From Populus alba (Eukaryota; Streptophyta; Magnoliopsida; Malpighiales; Salicaceae): DNA of 64,000 nt. A program made the translations under genes and the position numbers. Location of the stretch: NCBI RefSeq assembly GCF_005239225.2, contig NC_133297.1, forward strand, positions 16,914,147-16,978,146, written 5' to 3'. Numbering within the stretch: position 1 is the stretch's first letter; each line of letters begins with the position of its first letter. This document shows, in pieces, positions 47,472-57,559 of the stretch. Below the pieces are notes generated by a model, which saw only the letters and a list, made by a program, of their open reading frames with translations, did no database searches and was not told the origin of the DNA.

Positions 47472-47714
47472 CTGGCTGTGCATTCGTTTGGCTTGTTGTT
47501 ATACCTCTAACTGAAGAGTACTTGAGAAAGTACAAGTTTATCTCTGCCATTGATGCGCAGCTTTTGGATATTTGGGATAGGAGGAGCGTCTTCGCTTTGG
47601 GGTCTCCCAATCTTAAGATGTTCAATGAGAGTGGAGACCAGATTGAATTCTCCGAGGGAGATGAAGATGGGTTTTTCAAGACACTGCAAATACCATCTTG
47701 TGTATTTTGGACAA
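47472..47714 (+). pseudogene. Orphan exon of an unrecognised, membrane-type protein
   Basis: A strong acceptor (TTTTTTTGTAG, 47,461-47,471) is followed by 243 bases open in one frame and a strong donor (A|GTAAGT, 47,714/47,715). Entry and exit phases are equal (phase 1). The translation begins with a hydrophobic stretch (GCAFVWLVVIP), then LTEEYLRKYKFISAIDAQL, LDIWDRRSVFALGSPNLK, an acidic FSEGDEDGF segment and IPSCVFWT. It is not part of ZIP4 or ATG10. I do not recognise the family. No neighbouring exon was found on the same strand within a few kilobases, so I treat it as a duplicated exon fragment; an unannotated small gene is the alternative. Confidence 0.5.
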
Positions 47715-47847
47715 GTAAGTGCCATCCTGTAAACTAGCTATGAAGCAAATATGTCTGAATAAGGTGTTTTCTTTTTTATAGTTCTTACTAAGCAGTACTC
47801 TAAGGCGCTAAACATTGTATGCTAGTAAGATTATGACTAATTCATAA

Positions 47848-48028
47848 AAAGGTGTTAGAGTGGTAACAGTCTAGGAATATTTTTTTTTTTTAATTTTAAA
47901 TTTGAGTCTTGTAGTTGGTAATATGATGGTCATTAAAGACTTATATAGTCATTAATTTTAGGGTCCATATAATTAGTCGAGGTACGGGCAAACTGGTCTG
48001 GACATCTACATTAAGAATAATAATAAAA
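47848..48028 (+). mobile_element. SINE, main family, copy 4 (diverged)
   Basis: 'gttagagtggtaacagtcta' (A-box region), 'aatttgagtcttgtagttgg' (decayed B box), 'tagtcattaattttagggtc', 'aaactggtctggacatctac' and 'attaagaataataata' follow the same block order as the other copies. The next SINE begins about 20 bases later. Confidence 0.65.
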
Positions 48029-48048
48029 TATATTGTAATTCATAAACC

Positions 48049-48235
48049 TTGAGGGGTATAGCTCAATTGGTCAGGTACTAGGTTTGTTTTTTAGAGATTA
48101 CCAGTTCGAGTCTCACAAATCTCAAAATCATTGGAGGCTTACATTGTCGTTAACTTTAGAGTCTGTAAAATTAGTTAAAGCACACGCAAATTGGTTTGGA
48201 TAACCATAATAATAATAATAATAATAATAATAAAA
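48049..48235 (+). mobile_element. SINE, main family, copy 5
   Basis: A-box 'tagctcaattggtcaggtac', B-box 'cagttcgagtctcac', 'gaggcttacattgtcgttaa', 'agagtctgtaaaattagtta', 'ttggtttggataacc' and a tail of (AAT)n. It aligns block for block with the minus-strand copy at 23,768-23,945. Confidence 0.75.
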
Positions 48236-48259
48236 GAAAATAGTAATTCATAAGTGTAT

Positions 48260-48765
48260 TTAATTAATAAGTGGTTGTTTTTTTAAAATATTTTTTATTT
48301 ATAAATTAATTAAAATAATATTTTTAAAAAAATTAATTTTAATATTAATTCATAAAAATATTTAAAAAATGTTTTACTCAAAATGATTCTCTGCAATTAA
48401 CTGCACTATGCACGCTCTATTGCCTGGCACCAGGAATTTTCTTAGCTTTCAGTGTCATTTTGATGCAGCAATGGGAGTGGGTTCGCGTCTTTTTCTTCTG
48501 TTTTTTATTTTTTATTTTTATGAAATAATAAAATCATCTCCTCGCCTTTACTGTCCTTGAGTGAAAAATTGCAAAAAAGAGAGCTCGATGAAATTTTTTG
48601 AAAACTTTGAATATTAACTGGAGTTTTTTATTTATTACTATATATTAATGTTAAAAATAATTTTTTTAAAAAATAAAAAAAAATATTATTTTAATATATT
48701 TAAGTATTCTAAACACCATCTTGATTTGTAAAATAAAATTAAAAAACCAGTTATTATGGTTGGAA
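48260..48765. mobile_element. Two diverged MITE-family fragments
   Basis: Pieces at about 48,262-48,400 and 48,590-48,760 contain 'aaaataatatttttaaaaaa' and 'ttattttaatatatttaagt' in the order seen in the 'caaacaccc' family, without clean termini. Confidence 0.4.
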
Positions 48766-49011
48766 GTAATTAATTTTGTTAAACATCAACAAAATATAAA
48801 ATGAAAAAAAAAAAACACCTCAAATTTACAAATTAAAATCATGATTTAACAACTCATGTTTTTTCTTATTATTTTTCTTAAATATTTAATATTACTGGTT
48901 TAGAAAAAAAAAATCAAGTCTTTGATTGATTGTCGCCTACCTATCAGAATCAACGGGCGTTTGTTTATAATTTTATATATTGCAAAAACATCTTCTCATG
49001 TGGGCGAAATC

Positions 49012-50977
49012 ATGAGTTGTTTTTCTTCGTCTTGGGATGGAACCCTCTCGCAGAATGATTTCTCTGTTGCTGCTCACGTTTTTACCGAGAGATGGGAGAG
49101 GAATAACTCTTCTTCCCCTTCATGGTTTTGGGTTAATTCTCCAAAAGGACCTCCTTTCCTTGCTTCTTCTCAACATGTTGCCGTTCTTTCTTTCTTATCG
49201 ATTTCTTTTTAACCTTCAATTCCTCCTTTGCTTCTCTTACTTTTTGTTTGTTTTATCTTTCCTTTCTTTTCCCAGGTGGAGGGATACTTGTCTTTGGAGA
49301 GCATTTGTGTTCTTGTCTCAGCTGAGGTCTGCTCTGTTCTTCATCATATAATGAACCTCTAATTCCTTAAGTTTAACCCCAGAAATTGTTATTGAATTTT
49401 TTATTTTTTTTACAGGATAGTAATGAAGAAGTAAGTTGCACTGTGGAAGAGGAGGCTGGTTTCTCTGAGATAGAAGGGGCAGCTGATAGTGCCACACTTG
49501 TATTTCCTTCCTCCTTCCTCAGATAGTCAATGTTCTATGTTACTGTTTCTTCATACAGGCTTAAGCTTGTGTACCTAGAAACTTGCTCTTGTGGAAGTTA
49601 TGTGTTACAATTATCCCCTTTTTCACTCTCATCTTCTTGCCATTATCGATGTTGTTCTTGTCCTTTGCTGCCAGGTTCAAAGCAATCGTCATGAAGCGCA
49701 TTACTACGATTTTCATATAGTCTATAGTGCATCATACAGGGTTCCTGTGCTATATTTCCGTGCATACTGCAGTGGTATGTGCTTCTCTCTTTCTCTATGT
49801 TGATGGACATACATGTATATTATGCACGCACGCCTCTTAAATTTTGTGAACATCTTGGTATCTGGAGTTATGTCTTCCATCTGACTCTTTACCAAACTAT
49901 TCTTACAGTCACTGATCCTAAATGATCCAACGTAATCTAACTAAAGCTAATTCAACGAATTGATCAAGTCTAAATGTTGGGCTGATATTATTCTAGGCTT
50001 CTAGCTGTAAATGACAGAGGAATTGAGCCATTGTGTCCATGCTTGTTTTCACAGTGATGTCAATGAGTTGTTTAAACATACTGATTTTTGTTGAGTGTAT
50101 AGATGGAAGGCCGTTGCTGTTGAATGAAATTGAAAAGGACCTCCCAGCCTGCTCCTCGAAGGTGTTGTTGGAAACAAAGTGGACTTTCATAACTCAGGAG
50201 GTGCATTTTCTTCTTCTTTTTTCTTCTCAATTATCTTATCACTCTACATTTGTTTTCTGGTTTTCTCTAAGTTTGTTATATTGCAACAAAACCATTAGAT
50301 AGATATGATCCTTGTTTCTGGTAGGATGAACAAGGAGACCGTTTTTTAAGCGTGAGTCCATGTTTGCTCGGGTTGGGGGTACCACGCATATGATTTTGTA
50401 TAATCAAGGAATGCACCAGTTGATTCACAGAAATCTTTGATTTTTTTGAGCACTATCAAGCTGGAAGCATTTTTATTTCATGAATATATCTTAAGTGTTT
50501 ATATGATGAGATCTACACTTGTCTGGTGTCCGGCGATGCAAACATTGAAGGGATAATACACATGGATTCGACGACTTTGGGCACTGACTGCATACAGTTT
50601 CCCTCTCCGGATAATGAAAAATAACATACTAATTTTATCCAGTAGCTGCTTCTGCATGTATTTTGGATATTGATCAAGCATTACTTGTCAATTCTTCTTG
50701 AGAAAGACTTGTGTTTAATTGTTGGAGTCATGCACGGGACTTGGAAATGGTAACTCGTTGAATGTTATCAATTCAGGAGCATCCATTCTTGAATAGGCCA
50801 TGGTACAAATTACATCCATGTGGGACCAGTGAATGGATGAAGTTGCTTTGCCTTGGCGATGAGGTTGCAGCTAAGAATGGACTGGCCATTGAACTATATC
50901 TGGTGTCATGGTTCTCGGTCGTTGGGCAGGTGGTTGGTCTCAAGACCCCCCTAGAAATGGTGAAAAAATCAGTGTAA
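49012..50977 (+). CDS. ATG10: ATG10, E2-like enzyme of the ATG12 conjugation pathway
   Basis: Six exons fit exactly: 49,012-49,176, 49,276-49,326, 49,416-49,499, 49,675-49,774, 50,103-50,200 and 50,777-50,977 (TAA), 699 nt, 232 residues. It starts MSCFSSSWDGTLSQNDF; an upstream in-frame ATG (48,922) is less likely because the family begins just before SxWDGTLS. Landmarks are EGYLSLESIC, HYYDFHIVYSASYRVPVLYF, WTFITQEEHPFLNRPWYKLH and the active-site motif HPCGT with the catalytic cysteine at about residue 181, then VVSWFSVVGQVVGL. ATG10 receives ATG12 from ATG7 and passes it to ATG5 in the cytosol, a step needed for autophagosome formation. The donor of exon 3 (CTT|GTATTT) is weak but keeps phase. 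Confidence 0.95.
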
Positions 50978-51714
50978 TCGACGGCAATGCTTCGGACAAA
51001 AAATGAATCAGCACGGAGGCATCCTGGATCCAATTTTGACGATTCCCATGTCTTATGTCAGGCTGTTTTTCGTGTTTTTGTTCCATAGTTTATATTCTTC
51101 ATCGATGATCCTAGAAATCGTTTCTTATTGCATAAGCGTTTTACACCCTTTTGATTTCCATAAAATTTGGATCAATAATCCACACCTCGTTTGTCTATCT
51201 TGGTGACTGCTGTATGGATGATTGAAAGATGGCAGGCCTGTAAACCTCAATTCATAAACAAAATATTTCTGTAAAGGTTTATTCAAGAATTGTCTTTTAC
51301 AATTGCAAGGCTGTAGTTTTTCTCCAAGAGATTACATGCATTAAGTTGTAAATCGAACACATTGTCAGTTGTCTCAGACGCAGGAGAGCAAGAATTACAT
51401 CAGAAAGGTGGAGAATGCATAGAGCTTGACAAACTGGACTCCTCACCAGCAGAAGGCAAAAAACAAAAACAAATCAACTGTAACATGTGCGAGAAAATCA
51501 CATAATTAAGGTCACAGGAGATGGGTTATAGCATCACATCTTGCATTTCTTGAGATTTCAATTTAGAAAAAAAAAAAAGCTGGATGTAATTTACATACAT
51601 TAGAAGCCATGGATTCTTGTTTCTGTAAGGTGTGAGTGAACTTCACATGGAACATAATTCATCCATGGGGTCCTCTGGCATCATGCGAAGTCTTTCTTTT
51701 CATGCCAGTAGTGA
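50978..51714. other. Spacer between two convergent genes
   Basis: The 3' regions of ATG10 (+) and of the methyltransferase gene (-) face each other here. No other gene was recognised. Confidence 0.6.
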
Positions 51715-54700
51715 TCATTCTGCACTATTTTCATGTATTCGACTGAAGTGCACAAGAAATTCTATGTTACCCTCAGCACCCTTTAGAGGAGACTCAATCC
51801 AACCATTGCTGCGGAATCCAAAGCCCTCCACGCCTTTTGTTATCTTCTCTAGAACCTAAACATTAGAAGCAAATTCATTCCATATTTTTGCTTAGCAATA
51901 TCAAGTAATTTCTACTCTTGTTTATTTTGTGAATGATCTCAATTGTCCAGTGAGTCTAGAAGCAAATTAGCTATTTAACCTGCGCTTCACCGCGGGCTGG
52001 ACAAAAAAAATTTGAAGAAAAAAATGATGCTCAGCTGACAAAAAAACACGTTCTAATAAAGAGAAGAAAAAAAAACAATGACAAACAATGAAAAAAAAAA
52101 AACATCATCCCATGTTCACCTATTAAACCTGTAACCCAAGTCATTTGAAAAGAAGCAATAAACATAAAAAAAAAAAAAACCTTAAAGCTCAATTTTTAAC
52201 TACCCAGTGACTAAATTTTTTTTTTTAAAAAAACCAAACATACAAAAAGAAAAAAATTAGCAATTATATGTTAAAAAACAACTCGAGATTGCTCGGGCCA
52301 ATCCGCCTAACCTACATGTCAGGTTATGAGACCAGTATAACCCCATAAAAAATAAAACAAAAAAAATAAAACCTAATTTTTTTAAAAAAAACCATTGTTA
52401 AATCATGAGATGGAAAGGATTAGAAATATAACAATTATAAGCAAAAAAAAAAAAGCTTGAGCCCACTCAGGTCAACCCGCTAAACTCACGGGTCATGTTA
52501 TGAGATCAAGATAACCCTATTGCGAAAGGAAAACAAAGAAAATTACAAAATTCAATTTTTTAAAAAAACCAAAATTGATTCATGATATGGAACAAAAATA
52601 AGTAAAAAAAAAAAAACCGATGTCAACTCTTGTTAGCTTATAAAACTCGGGCCATATGATCAAAAATACCAAATATGAAAAAACCATAAAGATCAATTCT
52701 CAATAAATTAAATATTGAAAGATAAAAAAAAAAAAATTCAATAACACAAAAGGGTCCAAAAGAAAAAAATAGTTATTAAAGAAAAAAAAAAAAAAAGACT
52801 AAACCACCTAGGTTAACCTGTAAAATCCATGGGCTAGGTCATGAAATCGAGTAACTATAAAAAGAAAAACGAAGAAAACCATGAAGCCTATTGTTTTTAA
52901 AAAACCAACGTCAAGTAATGAGACCAAAAAAGAAAAAAAAGTAGAAGAAAATACAGGAACCCAAGTCAGCTTATAAAACCCGTGACCCAGGCCATTTGAT
53001 TGGAGGCACTAAATCCAGAAAAACTACAATTCTTAAACTTAAAAAAATCAACTGTTAAAGGATGAAATAAAAAAAAAAAAAAACAAGCATGAAAAAAAAT
53101 TCAAAAGAAATAATAGAAATTATAAGAACGAAGATAAAATTTGAAACAAAAAAAAAAATTAAAAGAATAAGGAACAAATCTAAAAATAAAATCAACAAAT
53201 TAAAAATCTTGATTGAAAGATAAAATTAAAAACAATTGAAAGTTTACAAAAAAAGCAAAAAAAAAAAAAAAAGAACCAGGGCTAAATCTATCAAATTGAA
53301 AAATAAAAATTCTAGATTGAAGAATATAATCGGAAAAAAAACTCACAAAAAGACTAAAGATAAAAATTAAAACAACAAAAAAAAATATAGACCAATACAC
53401 AAACATACCCAATCAAGGGGATTGTCTTGATATTTTAAATGTTAGGCACGAATCTCGAAGGAGAAGAGAGAAGATAGAGAGAGAGAAAATATCTCTAATG
53501 ACAATCAATCCATAAAAAAATAACAAGCGTCACCTAGGATGAAAAAGGACATTATGAGGAATCCAATGACACAACTAGAGATTTGTTTGGTTGTCATATG
53601 AAGGTGCCGCGCCGCCGAAGCCCGATGATCTCTCCCATGCACATGACAACTTTGTTTTTTTCACTTTAAAAGACTAATCTACCTCTTAACTAACCTATTT
53701 ATAACTAAAAACACTCACGTGAAAACATGAAATTGCCCCAAAATCAAGCCTTAAAAAATTATGAGATAAAAGTTAACTTTGTGATTTCACTGTAATAATG
53801 AAAATACATAAATGCCCCAACAGAAAGGCTTAATTGATTCTGACATAAAGGGTAAGGTGGCAGTTAAACTATGTAAAAAAACATAAAATCTCAAAAAAGC
53901 CTCTGGCAACCAAAAACACGGTTTTTCATTGCTAAAAAGAAAGATGAAAATACGTTTGTATCCCTACCAAAAATGAGAATGACATATGGATCACATGGAA
54001 AAGACTTTACTCCTGAGCTTAGTCTTCTCCTGAACTTAGTCTTCTGACTTGATTTGAGGAAAGGCAAAAACGTTATTTTACTATTACAATCCATGGTAAA
54101 TTCTCTGGAGTGGATATCCCACACCCTATATATTTTTTATAAATATATATATTGTGAATTGAAAATCTTGAGAATCATGTTGCGAAACCCAATCTAATGA
54201 AAGATTTAGAGATGGCCCGGGGGATGCATACCTCTTGGTGGACTTGGGAATCTCTTACTATCCCGCCACTTCCTACCTGAGAAGGGACTATGAATTATTT
54301 ATTCTGGAGATGATAATTAAACAGCGTTCTCCAAGAAAGAACAAAGGCTAACTTGCAAAATAAAATGAAAAGACCATTTGTATCAACTCAAGCCTAAGAA
54401 AAAGGCACGCTACGAGTCCACATATAGCCAGCCATTCGTAAAAGAAACTAAAGTTATTGGAAAGTGTTTTTCAAACATAAAACGGCCCCCTCATTGTATA
54501 TCATGTACACTACTAGTACTCCTCACTGATGTAGACCGACGGTCATGACATACAAAAAACTGAAAAACAAAAAAAATTAGGATAAACTACTACTCCACCA
54601 GCAAGGCATGTTTAAAACTTTCTTCCACTTAAGTCTGCTGTAATGTTTATTAAATTATGTGGCAAATTCTGGTAAAAAGAAAAAAGAAAAAAAAGTGCAT

Positions 54701-57135
54701 AAATTGGGCTATGCAAAAGGCTGCTATGTTAATGCTCTTGCTTGATTGGAATTTGAAATCTTAAGCCAAAGCCTAAACTTTTCACCTTTATTGTAAATGG
54801 TTCTGCATGAAAAAATAATCAAATTTAACTAATATGAAACATCTTTCTTTAGCCATAATTGAATGGTGAAGACAATCATAAACAAAGGTAAACCTAAAGA
54901 AGTCTTTACAAGTATTTTTTAGAGAAAAAAGGTAAACCTAAAGCATTATTACCAAAAAATTAGAAAGGTTTTCTTTCAAGTTTTGTGTAGACACACTTCA
55001 TAGATTCAATTTTGAACAATAATCTGGATTACAATTGGATAGCAGTTAAAATTTAAAGACAGGAATATTAAAATTCTACTTTCTTACTTGAGATCTGCGA
55101 GCTTCAAATTGGGGTTTAACCAGGGTCACTAACGTTGCCTCTTCCTTCATGACATTGACTACAGCAGGCATGACCTGCAAAAATAACTAAAGTCTTTGAA
55201 GCACCACAAAAAGGTATAACACAACCTTGGACTAAAGAGGCCTCTCCCATGAAAGGAGAAAAAGGAGTGGCTGAATGAAACAGTCAAAAATCTGTAAATA
55301 TAGCAAGAAACTATTTTACCAATGTTTGAAGGCTTACCAGGAGAATAGAGATGAATGAGAGGTCCAGAGTCACCAAATCAACTTTTTGGGGGAGTTCAGA
55401 GAGGTATCTTAAGTTTGTTCTTTCTATCACACAAACACGTTCATCTCGACGTATCTTGTCTGCCACCTGATGTGGAAGTCACTGTAAATATTTATCAACA
55501 GCCACTAAGAAACCACCACCAAGACTTTGATGTCTAAAGGTTGCATACACTATCATTTATAGAGCAACAAAAGTCATGATCTTACTAGTAAGAGTTTCCT
55601 GTTTAAAGGTCAGCTACGCCATCATTTCTAGAACAAAAGTCCATATAAATTTGCTATAATAAAAAATAAAGATTTACATACCTGTCCATAACCTACATCA
55701 ACTCCATAAACAAATGATGCACCATTCTGAAGCAAGCAATCAGTAAATCCTCCAGTGGACAATCCTGAATCCAGAGCTACTTTGCCAGCTACATCAACAT
55801 CCAGTTGTTCAATGGCAGCTTCTAGTTTATATCCTGCCCTGGATTAGCAAACCAAAAAGTAAAGTTCAACACTTCAAGCCTCACAACCCTGACCAAATTT
55901 ACTGCAGACTGGAATTTCATGTATTCAAATTGCATTACGAGTTGTTTCAGGGGGGGTAATCACCTACATACATATTTTGGAACTTCAGCAATTATCTCAA
56001 CAACAGATTTCTCAGACACAGGTGTGCCAGCTTTGTTCGCCACCTTTCCATCCACAAATACTTTACCTACACCAAAACATATCAAACTATTAAACTCAAA
56101 CTCCCAACATCAACTATGCTTAATATTACGACGATGAATGAAAATTGAGGAGTTTACAAAGCAGGCTATCTCTCAGACATGACACTGTTACATGGTAGTA
56201 TATGAACAAACTCAGCTATTAAGCAACACAAATTGCCATGCTCATACAGAGGAAACTAGTAATGTGCAACAATAACAACACTTTGTGGCAGACTTACATT
56301 AGCTAAAATCCATACCAGTTATTTGTTTCCCATAATATTCATGGGAGAAAAACTGGATTTATAACCTCTTCCTTGTCAAAGTAACTAAATCATAGGGCTA
56401 GAGAATGTTGATAATACAATTAAGTTATTTCACCAGTTATTGAAAAAGGTTATTCAATTGCTTAGCTTGCAGCGGACTAAAACCTTGAGGTGATCACCAA
56501 TTCAAGAATATGGCTAACCTTGTAAAATCCATGATTGTATAAATGTTCGGCTGTATTGCTGGAACCTTTCAAGACATATTTCATCCAGCCTCCGTTTCCT
56601 GAAATTGTCAAAAGTAAAAAAGTGAAACAATGAAAAGAATATATAAAAGAGCTTTTGAGACAAGTTCCGACACTAATTGCACAACTTACCGTCCTTTCTT
56701 GATTCCTGAATACATGGTGTTTAAATTAGAAAAAATTGTAGTTTAATGCTATTTCCTGTCTCTTATAAGCACTTACTATGGTGGATAAAAGCATGACTAA
56801 AATTAACAAGCTGAGCAAGCAAGCGAAAGCAATGGGAAGTAAGCATGGAAATGTATGTATGGTATAACATGGGAAACATAATGAGAAGAGGAAGGATAGC
56901 TTAGCTTACTTTTTAGGTAGTTGAAACTTTCCAGCCTTAGCAGGAGCAGCAGCAAAGCTTCTAATTGGACTACAGTGCATTTCTGGTTTGACCCATCTAA
57001 CTGAAAGTTCAAGAAAGGAAATAACAACAATAATAATGATAATGCATGTTAAGAAGCTGCAGCTCAGAAATGAACAAGTCTGTTATTTCATCAATTAGCA
57101 AATCAATTTGAAGAAAATCAAACACCCACCCCATA

Positions 57136-57174
<39 letters not shown>

Positions 57175-57488
57175 CACCATCATCATCATCATCATCAACA
57201 GCAACAACATTAAGGAAAAGAAATCCCCTTAAAGACTAATGGGTCATCATGATAAAAGAAAAACTCCCTTTGTTATGATGTTAATTTATGAAGCCTCCAA
57301 GTGTTTGTGAAAATTACTGACTGCATGGAAAGATGCATGGGGAAAGGGGGAAAGAGAAGAAGACCTGGAGGAAGATTAGAAGCGTAGTAGTGGCAGTGGT
57401 AGGATCTGGATAAGAGAAGCAAGCTTGAATTTTCAGTACTACAGGCGGAGCGTGAGAAAATAATGGGAAGCTTGAGATACTGCGCCAT
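51715..57488 (-). CDS. TlyA-type S4/FtsJ RNA methyltransferase, organelle-targeted (annotated in plants as hemolysin-like)
   Basis: Nine exons, high to low: 57,488-57,365, 57,000-56,910, 56,598-56,519, 56,066-55,964, 55,838-55,682, 55,466-55,338, 55,174-55,088, 54,276-54,232, 51,855-51,715; 957 nt, 318 residues, all phases consistent. The N-terminus ([17 protein letters not shown]) is basic, hydroxylated and arginine-bearing, as in plastid or mitochondrial transit peptides. An S4 RNA-binding domain follows ([31 protein letters not shown]), then the FtsJ-type methyltransferase with the SAM loop [14 protein letters not shown] (about 154-166), [33 protein letters not shown] and GGIVRDS. The bacterial relatives 2'-O-methylate rRNA; an organellar rRNA target is inferred. 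Intron 8 is 2.4 kb and repeat-filled. Confidence 0.93.
52090..53010. repeat. Imperfect repeat array in intron 8 of the methyltransferase gene, spacing about 150-185 bp
   Basis: Six units centre on a phrase like 'ggtcaacccgctaaactcac' followed by 'gggtcatgttatgagatcaa' (about 52,115, 52,300, 52,475, 52,620, 52,810, 52,960), separated by A-rich spacers. The core resembles that of the 16,225-17,345 array. The flanking 53,010-53,450 is A-rich without units. Confidence 0.65.
57134..57198. repeat. (AAT)n(ATC)n microsatellite in intron 1 of the methyltransferase gene
   Basis: An AAT run of about 40 bases is followed by an ATC run of about 24 bases. Confidence 0.95.
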
Positions 57489-57542
57489 TTTTTGCCTTCG
57501 CTGCTCCTGTCTAGCTCCAGCCACACTCCCATATCTACGTCC

Positions 57543-57551
57543 TATTTTATA
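57543..57551 (-). promoter_or_regulatory. TATA box of the methyltransferase gene
   Basis: TATAAAATA on the minus strand. Transcription would start about 30 bases on, near 57,519. That leaves the ATG at 57,488 inside the message and the in-frame ATG at 57,524 outside it, so it decides the start. Confidence 0.6.
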
Positions 57552-57559
57552 GTCAGAGA

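Noticed and set aside
48049..48125. A tRNA gene, because of the A- and B-box-like sequences
   Set aside because: No acceptor stem or anticodon arm folds; the block continues into the SINE body and matches other SINE copies.
50320..50380. An extra ATG10 exon beginning after TCTGGTAG
   Set aside because: It would add stops, and exons 5 and 6 already join in phase across the conserved ITQEEHP stretch.
56690..56705. A 16-nt exon of the methyltransferase gene (AG/GT borders present)
   Set aside because: Including it breaks the frame. Joining 56,910 directly to 56,598 keeps phase and the conserved LPKKKRRLDE stretch.
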